A stretch of 64,000 nucleotides of DNA from Nakaseomyces glabratus (taxonomy: Eukaryota > Ascomycota > Saccharomycetes > Saccharomycetales > Saccharomycetaceae), in contig NC_088959.1 in the NCBI RefSeq assembly GCF_010111755.1, forward strand, positions 62,001 through 126,000. The letters run 5' to 3'. This document shows, one piece after another, positions 41,267 through 52,573 of the stretch; the stretch's first letter is position 1, and every line of letters starts with the position of its first letter. The notes beneath the pieces were generated by a model. The model did not search any database and was not told the DNA's origin. It saw only the letters and a list, made by a program, of their open reading frames with translations. The position numbers were made by a program, and so were the translations under genes.

Positions 41267-41698
41267 CCATAGCTAATTTGGCACCAGAGCAATAATATTC
41301 ATCCATGTCATGAACATAAATTATTGTAAATATAAATATAAGTGTTCTATATACTTGCTATCATAAATACCTGGCTATGGTATAATCGTATCACAATTGC
41401 AAAATAGAATATAGTCTGAGTTCATGTGATATCGTTCCGTTTACGCGTTTTCGCGTCGGCTCTCTCCTCTCTTAGAAGAACAAATGGAAAAACGTTGAAA
41501 CTATTGAAATCAGTGATAACAGTGTACTAATCAGGTTGAATTATTTTTAAAGTAGTGTAAATGGTGTGTACTTGTATTCTGGATAGCGCTGAGTGAGAGT
41601 ATATAACAGTGCTGCACGCAAAGGACACTCTTTTTTTTTGGGAGAACACAGAAGGTAGCTTGGCGGAATACTGCAAATAACGATCGAGTGTGCTAAGA
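41267..41698. promoter_or_regulatory. Intergenic CTM1 3' flank and ERP5 promoter
   Basis: 432 bp. Contains a full 11/11 match to the S. cerevisiae ARS core on the reverse strand (41327-41337), an ACGCGT at 41443-41448 followed by a second CGCG, and a T9 run at 41631-41639. No gene seen. Confidence 0.5.
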
Positions 41699-42331
41699 AT
41701 GAGACTACAATACATTATCTTCCTCTTGGGATGTCTCCTACAGACATCGAATGCGTTGCACACTTATGTGAAATCGGGAGAGATGAAATGTTTTTACAAG
41801 AACCTGAAGAAAGGTGATGTGTTAATTGGTGACCTTGATACAGCAGTCAAGAACAATGGTATATACGAAGAAGATCCAGCGGTTAAAGTGTCTGTTAGCA
41901 TTGCTGAGACTTTTGATGATGACCACATAGTCTTGAACCAAAAGAATCCATACACTGGTGACTTTACATTCACTGCTTTGGACAATGGTGAACATAGAAT
42001 TTGTGTATCTCCAACGTATCCTGATTCTAATGAGCCAATCCGTGTCTACCTTGATTTGGAGATCAGTAACATCGAGGCCTTGGACACTAAGGGAAAGCAA
42101 AACGAAGCACAATTGAGAAAAAGAGTTGATCAGTTGAACCAGAGACTAAACAACATCAGAATGGAGCAAGATGTCATTAGAGAAAATGAGGCTTCCTTCA
42201 GAAACCAGAGTGAAGCTGCCAACAGTAAGATCACTTTCTGGACTTTAGTACAAATCTTTATCCTAGCTGGTATGTGTACCTTCCAAGTCAGCTATTTGAA
42301 GAACTTCTTTGTTAAGCAAAAGGTTATATAA
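41699..42331 (+). CDS. ERP5: p24-family cargo adaptor (Erp5-like)
   Basis: 210 residues from ATG 41699 (MRLQYIIFLLGCLLQ); an in-frame GTG at 41690 is not the start. Signal peptide about residues 1-20, then the GOLD domain (YVKSGEMKCFYKNLKKGDVL), a lumenal coiled coil (RVDQLNQRLNNIRMEQDVIR), one membrane span and the cytosolic tail LKNFFVKQKVI with the FF sorting signal. p24 proteins cycle between ER and Golgi in COPII/COPI vesicles as cargo receptors. Erp1 and Erp6 are close relatives; position between CTM1 and UBA4 supports ERP5 (YHR110W). Confidence 0.93.
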   Translation: MRLQYIIFLLGCLLQTSNALHTYVKSGEMKCFYKNLKKGDVLIGDLDTAVKNNGIYEEDPAVKVSVSIAETFDDDHIVLNQKNPYTGDFTFTALDNGEHRICVSPTYPDSNEPIRVYLDLEISNIEALDTKGKQNEAQLRKRVDQLNQRLNNIRMEQDVIRENEASFRNQSEAANSKITFWTLVQIFILAGMCTFQVSYLKNFFVKQKVI

Positions 42332-42650
42332 TTAAACAAGAACACTGATTCGAAAGCCCCCATACTTGCTACATTTATACAAATAAAAGCATTAGATTTA
42401 TATATTGTAACGTCACTACTATAATAGAAACATTAGTCTATTTATGAAGTTTATGCTACGATTATGTGGAAATCATAATTTTTCACCTTCGATGAGTGAA
42501 AAAAAAAAATGAATTTCAACTGTAAAGCGATGCCCAAGCTCATCGCCAGTTATATCATTACTAATGGATTAGCTTACCACTTTATAAGTGGCTGTTGTAT
42601 GATCTATAGGCTTACGATAAAAACTAAAATAAGGTGAAAAAGCAACTAGT
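42332..42650. promoter_or_regulatory. UBA4 promoter region
   Basis: 319 bp. A reverse-strand PAC motif (AGCTCATCGC, 42537-42546) lies about 105 bp upstream of the UBA4 start, preceded by a gatgagtgaaaaaaaa stretch near 42491, a PAC plus poly(A) combination. Confidence 0.5.
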
Positions 42651-43952
42651 ATGACAGACCAGGATCTGCTAGCTCAAATAGAGCTTTTGAAGAAGGAAAA
42701 TGCACAACTAAAGGAGAAGCTGAAGAGTCAAGATGATGAGCAGTTGTCTCTGGAGGAATACAGTAGATATGGTAGACAAATGATTGTTGAAGGTACAGGA
42801 GGTGTAGTGGGTCAACTGCGGTTGAAGAAGGCTAAAGTGCTAGTGGTCGGTGCTGGTGGTCTCGGTTCTCCTTCATTGCCATATCTAGTCGGTGCCGGTG
42901 TTGGGACTATTGGTATTGTTGACAACGATATTGTTGACACTTCTAATCTGCACAGACAAACTATCCATAATACTGCTAAAGTTGGCATGTTGAAATGTGA
43001 ATCTGCCAAGCAAGTTTTGAAGGATTTAAACCCACATGTGAACATCAATACATATCCTGTTAGATTGGGCCCTGAAAATGCTTTCTCGATATTTGCAGAT
43101 TATGATATAGTGATGGACTGTACTGATACTCCTTTAACCAGATACTTGATCTCGGATGTTGCTGTGAATCTGGGCAAAACTGTGGTTTCAGCGTCAGGTT
43201 TGGGTACTGAAGGTCAACTTACAATTTTAAACTTCAATAATATTGGACCATGTTATAGGTGTTTCTATCCTGTGTCTCCAAACCCATATGCAGTGTCTTC
43301 TTGTCAGGAAGGTGGGGTTATTGGACCATGCATTGGTCTAGTTGGTACCATGATGGCAGTGGAGACTTTGAAAATAATAATGGGTGTCTATAATAATGAA
43401 AACTTTGAACCATTTCTATTATCTTATTCAGGCTTTCCGATTCAGAGCCTGAGAAGATTTAAAATGAGAGGTAGGCAATCAAAATGCCAGACATGTGGAG
43501 ATGCACCTGTCATCACCAAAGAAGCTATTGAATCGGGAATTATTGATTATAACATCTTCTGCGGCTCAAGAAACTATAATGTTTGTGCTGAGGGAGAGAG
43601 GCTCACAGCTAAAGAATTTGACGAAAATTATGGGCCTGAATTCAGTGGAAACAACAAGGTTTTGTTAGATGTTAGGCCATCGCATCACTTTGATATATCA
43701 CATTTCAATAACGCCGTTAATATTCCCTTGAAGGAATTGCGTGATATGGATGGTGATATTAGTACGCTACAGAGCAGAATACCAAACATTAATAAAAATA
43801 GTGAAGTTGTAGTTCTCTGTAGGTACGGTAACGACTCACAATTAGCCACGAGAATGCTAAAAGATGAATTTGGCATAACAAATGTCAAAGATGTGGCAGG
43901 TGGTTTTTTCAAATATATAGATGATGTTGATCAAAGCATTCCAAAATACTAA
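42651..43952 (+). CDS. UBA4: E1-like Urm1 activating enzyme / thiolation sulfurtransferase
   Basis: 433 residues. An N-terminal coiled coil (about 1-35) is followed by a ThiF/MoeB adenylation domain with GAGGLGSP (67-74), zinc ligands Cys201, Cys204, Cys279 and Cys282, and Cys218 in SSCQEGG. The C-terminal rhodanese domain carries the sulfur-accepting Cys390 in VVLCRYGNDSQ. Uba4 activates Urm1 and transfers sulfur to it for wobble-uridine thiolation of tRNA and for protein urmylation. All catalytic cysteines are present. Order matches YHR111W. Confidence 0.96.
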   Translation: MTDQDLLAQIELLKKENAQLKEKLKSQDDEQLSLEEYSRYGRQMIVEGTGGVVGQLRLKKAKVLVVGAGGLGSPSLPYLVGAGVGTIGIVDNDIVDTSNLHRQTIHNTAKVGMLKCESAKQVLKDLNPHVNINTYPVRLGPENAFSIFADYDIVMDCTDTPLTRYLISDVAVNLGKTVVSASGLGTEGQLTILNFNNIGPCYRCFYPVSPNPYAVSSCQEGGVIGPCIGLVGTMMAVETLKIIMGVYNNENFEPFLLSYSGFPIQSLRRFKMRGRQSKCQTCGDAPVITKEAIESGIIDYNIFCGSRNYNVCAEGERLTAKEFDENYGPEFSGNNKVLLDVRPSHHFDISHFNNAVNIPLKELRDMDGDISTLQSRIPNINKNSEVVVLCRYGNDSQLATRMLKDEFGITNVKDVAGGFFKYIDDVDQSIPKY

Positions 43953-44076
43953 TTGTATTACATAGCGTTATATTCATTCAAAGTCTATCATATATTTACG
44001 GGGAAATCTATCAATTCCATCTTAATGGCTTGCATAACATTAATGAAGGTAGTGAGCCCACTTTATTTCACATTCT

Positions 44077-45219
44077 CTATTGTAGCTTTTCAAGTTCAAT
44101 AAAAGCTGCATCAAGATCAGCAATCAGGTCATCGGCTGATTCACAGCCTATAGAAAATCTAATCAGTGTTTGGTCAATATATGGATCTGTCATGGCTCTC
44201 CATTCAATGAGGGACTCTACACCACCCAAAGAGGTAGCATGGTGGAAATATTTCAACTTTAGAGGCAATTGCTTACATTGTTCCTTATTCATCAGTGTGA
44301 TCGAGAATACTGGTGTATAACCACCTATTAATTGTTTCTTTACGAATGATTCATCTTGTAATGATGAATGAAATACTTGTCTCAAGACCTTTGAGTATTT
44401 ATCTCTGTTTGAGACTAAATGTTCGACAATTTTAGTTACATTTTGTGATTGCTTCAAAATTCTCATTTCAAAAGTTCTTAATGACCTTAGTAGCAAATGG
44501 CTTTCCAGGTTTGCAACATTGGTTCCCAGGTATATTCTGTCATCCTTCAGGCGTTTGCTCACTTCTTCATCTTTGGTCACCAAGACACCACTCAACAAGT
44601 CCGAATGACCACCAAAGAATTTAGTCGCAGAGTGCATAATTATATCAGCACCAAAGTTCCAAGCATATTGTAGTGGAGGTGGAGCAAATGTTGAATCGAC
44701 CATTAGTAGAGCTCCCCTGGAATGAGCCTTGTCGGCAAACGATTGTAAGTCATAAGAGGTGCCGAATGGGTTAACAGGCGTCTCGATGTGAACTATGTCA
44801 CCTTTTTGGGCATACTCTTCGATATCATCCAGAGACCTTTGTATGAGGCCGTAGTTTCTGGACAATATGTCTGCAATACCGTGGACACCGTGGTAACTTT
44901 GACCTATGAATAACTGCTTAGGGTTAAAATGAGTCATGGCTGCATGGAAAGCCGCCAGGCCTGACGAATATATGACAGCATGGCCTTCCAAAATCTCAGA
45001 GAATATACTCTCGAGCCTAGTGGCATTAGGGTGGCCTAACCGGGAGTAAATGGGTGTTCTATCCATGAATTCTAGGTCTTCCCTTTCATTCCAAGGTACC
45101 AGGTCGTTCTCATCGTACCTGAATGTGGTAGCAACGTTAATAGGTGGTGCCACATCGGGCACCCTATTTTTAATGTCATCACCGTGGATCAATGTAGTGG
45201 CCAAGTCCTGTCTAGTCAT
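44077..45219 (-). CDS. Cystathionine gamma-synthase/beta-lyase-like PLP enzyme (YHR112C orthologue)
   Basis: 380 residues of the Cys/Met-metabolism PLP family. The PLP lysine lies in [12 protein letters not shown], with [12 protein letters not shown] (phosphate binding) and VDSTFAPP upstream. S. cerevisiae YHR112C (378 residues) is its syntenic counterpart; its exact reaction is not established, although the family carries out beta- or gamma-elimination on sulfur amino acids. Convergent with UBA4 (124 bp between stops) and divergent from APE4. Confidence 0.92.
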   Translation of the reverse strand: MTRQDLATTLIHGDDIKNRVPDVAPPINVATTFRYDENDLVPWNEREDLEFMDRTPIYSRLGHPNATRLESIFSEILEGHAVIYSSGLAAFHAAMTHFNPKQLFIGQSYHGVHGIADILSRNYGLIQRSLDDIEEYAQKGDIVHIETPVNPFGTSYDLQSFADKAHSRGALLMVDSTFAPPPLQYAWNFGADIIMHSATKFFGGHSDLLSGVLVTKDEEVSKRLKDDRIYLGTNVANLESHLLLRSLRTFEMRILKQSQNVTKIVEHLVSNRDKYSKVLRQVFHSSLQDESFVKKQLIGGYTPVFSITLMNKEQCKQLPLKLKYFHHATSLGGVESLIEWRAMTDPYIDQTLIRFSIGCESADDLIADLDAAFIELEKLQ

Positions 45220-45845
45220 TTTGTAGTTGTTGTAACTCAGTTATACAAGAGATAATAAGATGTCAAGAAAAATGTGTCTTCCCAAGCAAATGTCAATGGG
45301 TAATTCGCTTAGACAAGGTAAACTGCTTTACATTCTTGCTTATATATGCAGCAACTTGATGACCCTGACCACAGACGTCTCATGCAATTGCAAACAATCA
45401 GTCATTAACTCAATTGAGACATCTAGGCAACCACAGTTTTTAAAATGAGGTCTCGAGCATTGAGATGATTACTCATGTGAATGCTGTGATTACTTGCATT
45501 TTAGAAAGTGACAGGCTGCCAGCTTCATAGTCTCATCGCTTTGAAGGGACTATGGGCACGGTGAGTGTAAGACCAACACATTGGAACTCAATCGAGTATA
45601 GTAAAAGACGTTGCTAGTAAATGCTACACTAAGAATAATGTTGCTTTCACTCTCACTAATATCTACTACTCATCGCAAACTACTCACAATTGCATATGAT
45701 CAGCATTGGGTCAGCACGAACGGGCTCCTTTTCTTTGACACAATTCTTAGATGCGCAGCCTAGCGATGAGCCAGCCAGTATAAGAGGACTCAATTGAAAC
45801 CTAGGTTCAACTAATACAAAACTCTAGAGGACTCCAGCTAAAGCT
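45220..45845. promoter_or_regulatory. Divergent YHR112C/APE4 promoter region
   Basis: 626 bp without a gene. A PAC-like GCGATGAGCC is at 45763-45772. No clear TATA box recognised. Confidence 0.5.
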
Positions 45846-47300
45846 ATGAGAACACCCTTCTTCAAGTCTAAGGAAATGTCAAAAAGCCACGCTTCTGAGT
45901 TCATCAAGTTTTTGGACGCTTCGCCTACGCCTTACCATGCAGTTGCTTCTATAAGGCAGCATCTTGTCTCCCATGGGTTCAAGGAATTGAGTGAGAAGAC
46001 TGCTTGGCATGGCAAAGTTGAGCATAATGGTAAATATTATGTTACTAGGAACAACTCTTCTATTATCGCGTTTTCCGTTGGTGGCAAGTGGAAGCCAGGT
46101 AATCCAATTGCTGTTACAGGTGCTCATACCGATTCACCTGCGTTGAGAATTAAGCCAATCTCCAAGAGGGTGAGTGAGAAGTATGCACAAGTTGGTGTAG
46201 AGACTTATGGTGGTGGTATATGGCATTCCTGGTTTGATTCTGATCTTGCCTTGGCTGGTAGAGTGTTTGTCAACGATAAATCTTCTGGCAAGATTGTCTC
46301 TAAGTTAGTTGATTTAAAGAGACCTCTCTTGAAGATCCCAACTTTGGCTATTCACTTGGACAGAGAAGTTAACCAAAAATTTGAATTCAACAAAGAGACT
46401 CAACTTCTACCAATTGCAGGTTTGGTCAAGGATGAGAAAAATGATAAGTCTAAGAACGATAATAATTCTGGAGCTATCAAATCTATTGTGGAGCGCCACC
46501 ACAAAGAACTTTTGGACCTTGTTGCCAAAGAGCTGGAATTGAAATCTGTGGAAGATATCGAAGATTTTGAATTGATCCTATACGATTACCAAGGTCCAAC
46601 CCTTGGTGGTATCAATGACGAGTTTGTCTTCTCCGGAAGGCTAGATAACTTGACCTCTTGTTTTACTTCTATGCACGGTCTAACATTGGCTGCTGATACT
46701 GATTTGAGTAATGAGAGTGGTATTAGAATGATGGCTTGTTTCGATCATGAAGAAATTGGCTCCTCATCTGCACAAGGTGCTGACTCAACATTTTTGCCAA
46801 GTGTGATTGAACGTTTGTCTTACTTAAAGGCAGATGGTACAGATGCTGAAAACCCAGTTACTGTACCTTCCTATCATGAAACTTACTCTAGATCATTCTT
46901 CTTGTCATCTGATGTTGCTCATGCAGTTCATCCTAATTACGCTTCAAAGTATGAATCGCAACACAAGCCTCTAATTGGTGAAGGTCCAGTCATCAAAATT
47001 AATGCCAATCAGCGCTACATGACTAACTCACCTGGTTTGGTTCTGGTTAAAAAGGTTGCTGAGATTTCAAAGGTACCACTACAACTATTTGTAGTTGCAA
47101 ATAACTCTCCATGTGGTTCCACAATCGGTCCAATTTTGGCATCAAAAACAGGTATTAGAACGTTAGATCTAGGTAATCCAATCTTGAGTATGCATTCCAT
47201 TAGAGAAACTGGTGGTTCTCGGGACATTGACTATCAAATTCAGTTGTTCCAGAAATTCTTTGAGCAATATACCAAACTTGAAGATCAAATTGAAGTTTGA
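45846..47300 (+). CDS. APE4: Aspartyl aminopeptidase (M18)
   Basis: 484 residues. The M18 zinc-binding residues are visible in GAHTDSP, FSGRLDN, FDHEEIGSSS and SDVAHAVHP near the C-terminal half. It removes N-terminal acidic residues and, in S. cerevisiae, reaches the vacuole by the Cvt pathway on starvation. It starts MRTPFFKSKEMSKSHASEFI; Met11 is an alternative start close to the family N-terminus. Order matches YHR113W. Vacuolar Ape1 is a relative but has a longer propeptide, absent here. Confidence 0.95.
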   Translation: MRTPFFKSKEMSKSHASEFIKFLDASPTPYHAVASIRQHLVSHGFKELSEKTAWHGKVEHNGKYYVTRNNSSIIAFSVGGKWKPGNPIAVTGAHTDSPALRIKPISKRVSEKYAQVGVETYGGGIWHSWFDSDLALAGRVFVNDKSSGKIVSKLVDLKRPLLKIPTLAIHLDREVNQKFEFNKETQLLPIAGLVKDEKNDKSKNDNNSGAIKSIVERHHKELLDLVAKELELKSVEDIEDFELILYDYQGPTLGGINDEFVFSGRLDNLTSCFTSMHGLTLAADTDLSNESGIRMMACFDHEEIGSSSAQGADSTFLPSVIERLSYLKADGTDAENPVTVPSYHETYSRSFFLSSDVAHAVHPNYASKYESQHKPLIGEGPVIKINANQRYMTNSPGLVLVKKVAEISKVPLQLFVVANNSPCGSTIGPILASKTGIRTLDLGNPILSMHSIRETGGSRDIDYQIQLFQKFFEQYTKLEDQIEV

Positions 47301-47453
47301 GATAAATGAAGCATTGTTTTCCATAATCGGTACTACATTCTCATGATGTAGAATTTAGCATCAATTTGGGAAGTGCCAAAATTAACAGAATAAATAATAA
47401 AATTAATGAAAACAACTATATTTATAATAATTATTTATAAAATAACGATATGA

Positions 47454-49805
<2,352 letters not shown>

Positions 49806-50966
49806 TTAGTACTTGTAAGTCTTGATCTCTTGGATAGCGTTACCTTCGATGTCGACTTCGGTGGAGGCACTACGGTAGATCTTAGTAGCTCCGTTTTCAT
49901 CGAATGGGTGTTCCTTAGAGTATTCGAAGGCTTCGAGCAAAGCCAGTTTTACCTTTTCCAAGGATTCTTCTGAGACTTGGTAGTGGAAGGAGATTCTACC
50001 ACCCATCAGCTTTACACCGTATTTCAGACCTTTCTTAACCAGGACGTCAGGGTTCATCTTTGCTGCTCTCAAGTCGACGAAGACGAAGTTAGTGTCGGCT
50101 GGGGACTCGAGAGGGATACCCTTTTCTTTACAGAAGTCTGCCAAGTTGTGGGCTAGTCTGTGGGAGTACAGTAGGTTTGACTTCCAGTCGGCGTCGATGT
50201 TGCAGAGGGCCATTCTGGATAGCATACCTGATTGTCTTACACCACCACCTTGCTGCTTTCTGAAGTGGTTACACTTCTTGATGAACTTGGTGTTACCGAC
50301 CAGGATGGAGCCCATTGGGGCACCCATGGACTTTGACAGGCAGATGGAGATGGAGTCGAAGAGTTCACCGAACTGTTTCAGTGGGACACCGGACTCAGCG
50401 GCTGCGTTCCAGATACGGGCACCGTCACAGTGCAGCTTGAGGCCGTTCTCCATACACCAGGCCTTGATGCGGACCAGTTCTTCTAGCGGGTAGATGATAC
50501 CATGCAAGGTGTTCTCCAGGGAGATGACCTTGGTTGGGGCACCGTGGATGTCACCATCGTCTGGGACATAGTGGCTCTTGATGTCCTCGAGGGTCATGTA
50601 GTTGCCATTGGATGGGATCACTGGGACGACCATGGCTTGGGACAGGATGGCCAGACCAGCTGCCTCGTGTGTGTAGACGTGCGCTCTGTAGTCGCACAGG
50701 ATGGAGTAAGGTGGCTGGTACAAGTGCGCTCTCAGAGCGATTTGGTTGGACAGCGTACCGGAGACACAGAACAGACCGGCCTCCATACCGGCCAGCTTTG
50801 CGACGTGCTGCTCGAGACGGATGGTGTCGACGTCCTCGTTGTAGACAGCGTCACCAATAGAAGCCTCCAGAGCAGCCTCCTTCATCTTCCTGGTAGGAGT
50901 GGTGAAAGTGTCGGAACGCAGGTCATTGGAAGCACTGGTATATTGTGGTGGTAGTTCAGTAGTCAT
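49806..50966 (-). CDS. GLY1: Threonine aldolase
   Basis: 386 residues of the PLP beta-eliminating lyase family. The PLP lysine lies in SICLSKSMGAPMGS, with LHCDGARIWNAA (Asp and Arg contacts) upstream and FRKQQGGGVRQSG downstream. It cleaves threonine to glycine and acetaldehyde, a major glycine source in yeast. Strong codon bias indicates high expression. In S. cerevisiae GLY1 is YEL046C beside FRD1; here it sits with YJR05x genes, a clear sign of interleaved duplicated tracks. TATATATAAA lies 75-85 bp upstream. Confidence 0.97.
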   Translation of the reverse strand: MTTELPPQYTSASNDLRSDTFTTPTRKMKEAALEASIGDAVYNEDVDTIRLEQHVAKLAGMEAGLFCVSGTLSNQIALRAHLYQPPYSILCDYRAHVYTHEAAGLAILSQAMVVPVIPSNGNYMTLEDIKSHYVPDDGDIHGAPTKVISLENTLHGIIYPLEELVRIKAWCMENGLKLHCDGARIWNAAAESGVPLKQFGELFDSISICLSKSMGAPMGSILVGNTKFIKKCNHFRKQQGGGVRQSGMLSRMALCNIDADWKSNLLYSHRLAHNLADFCKEKGIPLESPADTNFVFVDLRAAKMNPDVLVKKGLKYGVKLMGGRISFHYQVSEESLEKVKLALLEAFEYSKEHPFDENGATKIYRSASTEVDIEGNAIQEIKTYKY

Positions 50967-51141
50967 TTTATTTTATGGGGGGGATGTTTCTGTTTTGGTT
51001 CAAGATTGAATTAGTGTTTGTTATTTCCCTACCAGTATTATATATATAAACATTTTTAAAAGTACAGATCAGCAAGAAAAATTTTCCAACAAATTACTCA
51101 TTTGCCAATCCAAAAAGAAACGATGCTAGTTGTAGTCTAGC

Positions 51142-51212
51142 TAGTAGCTTGTAGTTGTAATTGTAGTTGTAGTTGTAGTTGTAGTAGTAGTTATAGTTGT
51201 AGCTTGTAGCTT
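51142..51212. repeat. TTGTAG hexamer repeat
   Basis: Imperfect tandem copies of ttgtag/tgtagt, longest perfect at 51164-51189. On the GLY1 sense strand this is a CAACTA-type repeat just upstream of the TATA box. Confidence 0.8.
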
Positions 51213-51621
51213 CTTGTTAGCTAATGGCTTTTTCAAGTTCTTTTTTCAGCTCTGTGCTTGTGCAATGCTTGTGCCACTTGTGCAATGCTTGTGCTAGTCA
51301 ATGAGCTGAGTGCATCTTGTGCTGTTCTCTTGTATCTTTCTTTTTTTTGCTGCCCTGCCCCGTTTCTCTGGGCACGAAAGAATTGCTTTTTTCCTCTCTG
51401 TGGACAGGGTGTCTGTTGTGTTGTGCTGTGGTCTCTGTGTCTCTGTGTGTCTCTGTGTGAGCAATATACCGCACGGCCACGTACTTGTCCAGCGATCCCT
51501 GCAGAGCCGTGCGGTGTCCACATCTGGGATTGGAGGGGCACAGTGGGCCCGTACACCCCCTTCGAGGGATTAACTGGAATTTCAGATCTCTTCTGGACCC
51601 TTCTCTATTGCATCATTACAG

Positions 51622-51732
51622 AGTGTATTGTATGTTGTATAGTGTATGGAGTGTAGAGTATAGTGTATGGAGTGTATTGTATAGTGTATGGAGTGTATTG
51701 TATAGTGTATAGACAGTATTGTATGTTGTATA
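51622..51732. repeat. 21-bp minisatellite, about five copies
   Basis: Three clear 21-bp units at 51642-51662, 51663-51683 and 51684-51704, of which the last two are identical. Diverged units flank them on both sides. Each starts gtgtatgg and ends gtata. Ends 8 bp before the ISY1 stop codon, so it lies in the ISY1 3' region. Confidence 0.85.
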
Positions 51733-51740
51733 TGCTGGCG

Positions 51741-52352
51741 TTACAGGTTTAGCTGGTGCAGCAGTTGGCGCTTGCGTCGCTCTACCAGGTACTCCTCCAT
51801 CTGCTGCTGGGTGGGTGGCTCCACCAGCACGCTCTCCTGCTGCGCGATGCCATGTGCCTTCCGCAATCGCTCGCTCGTGCCGCGGTAGTCGCCATTGTCA
51901 CTAAAGTCGCCATTGTCGCTAAAGTCAACGTACTTAGCGCGCTTGACGGTGAACTGCCGCGCAGCGGTGGGCCGCTTGCGCGCCTCGGGCAGCTCGCGTG
52001 CTCGCCCTATGTACCGCACACCGTTCACCACCACGCCGCCATACACTGGCGGCCGCTGGCGCTGCTTGAACCGTCGCAGGTGCCGCGACCACCGCTGGCT
52101 CTCCTGTATCAGCTGGTTCACACGCGCGTTGCACTCCCGCACTTGCTCCTCGCTCAGCAGCGGGTCGTACAGCCGGTTCGTGCACTCGCCCACCTCCCGC
52201 AGCGTCTGCTTGTACCACTCCCTCGCCTCCGCAGGGTCGCGCACGGACTCAACCCGCGGCCGCTTGTACCGATTGTAGTCCCGCCGGGACTCAGCCTTGT
52301 GCTCCTGGTACAGCGCCAGCACCGTCTGGCTCTTATCAACGTTGCGACTCAT
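51741..52352 (-). CDS. ISY1: Splicing factor Isy1 (NineTeen complex)
   Basis: 203 residues (S. cerevisiae Isy1 has 235). The N-terminus MSRNVDKSQTVLALYQEHKA is nearly identical to the family start; VNGVRYIGRARELPE matches the conserved second block. Isy1 joins the spliceosome with the Prp19 complex and influences splicing fidelity. The gene is unusually GC-rich and Arg-rich compared with all neighbours: CGC, CTG and GTG codons predominate, and long antisense open frames result. FSDNGD is duplicated (about residues 144-155). Divergent from UTR1, as YJR050W and YJR049C are. Identification rests mainly on the N-terminus and synteny. Confidence 0.9.
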   Translation of the reverse strand: MSRNVDKSQTVLALYQEHKAESRRDYNRYKRPRVESVRDPAEAREWYKQTLREVGECTNRLYDPLLSEEQVRECNARVNQLIQESQRWSRHLRRFKQRQRPPVYGGVVVNGVRYIGRARELPEARKRPTAARQFTVKRAKYVDFSDNGDFSDNGDYRGTSERLRKAHGIAQQESVLVEPPTQQQMEEYLVERRKRQLLHQLNL

Positions 52353-52573
52353 CTTGCTGTCACTGCCACTGCCACTGCCACTACTATCACTACTATCACT
52401 GTCCCTGCCTCTTCAAATTTTTTTCAGCCAACGGGTTGAAAAAATGATTCAAAGGGGGGGGATGCGCAGATGCTGAAATTACCATTTGAGACATTGAATA
52501 AAGCGTACTTGATACTTGCTACTTGATTGCTACTTCCCACTTGGTACTTGACATAACTGACAATCTATAAAGG
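52353..52573. promoter_or_regulatory. Divergent ISY1/UTR1 promoter
   Basis: Only 221 bp. Contains a tandem cactgc/cactac tract at 52360-52400 and a G8 run at 52456-52463; a TATAAAG lies directly before the UTR1 ATG. Confidence 0.5.

Larger units (their letters stand above)
50967..51740. promoter_or_regulatory. GLY1 promoter and ISY1 3' flank, repeat-rich
   Basis: 774 bp without a gene. GLY1 TATA at about 51041-51050, a (tgtagt)n tract at 51142-51212, a duplicated tgtgcaatgcttgtgc at 51255-51295, tctctgtg repeats at 51430-51457, and the 21-bp minisatellite at 51622-51732. Confidence 0.65.

Noticed and set aside
51756..52439. 227-codon plus-strand frame opposite ISY1
   Set aside because: Antisense to ISY1 in GC-rich DNA, where stop codons are rare. 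No domain; ISY1 has clear homology.
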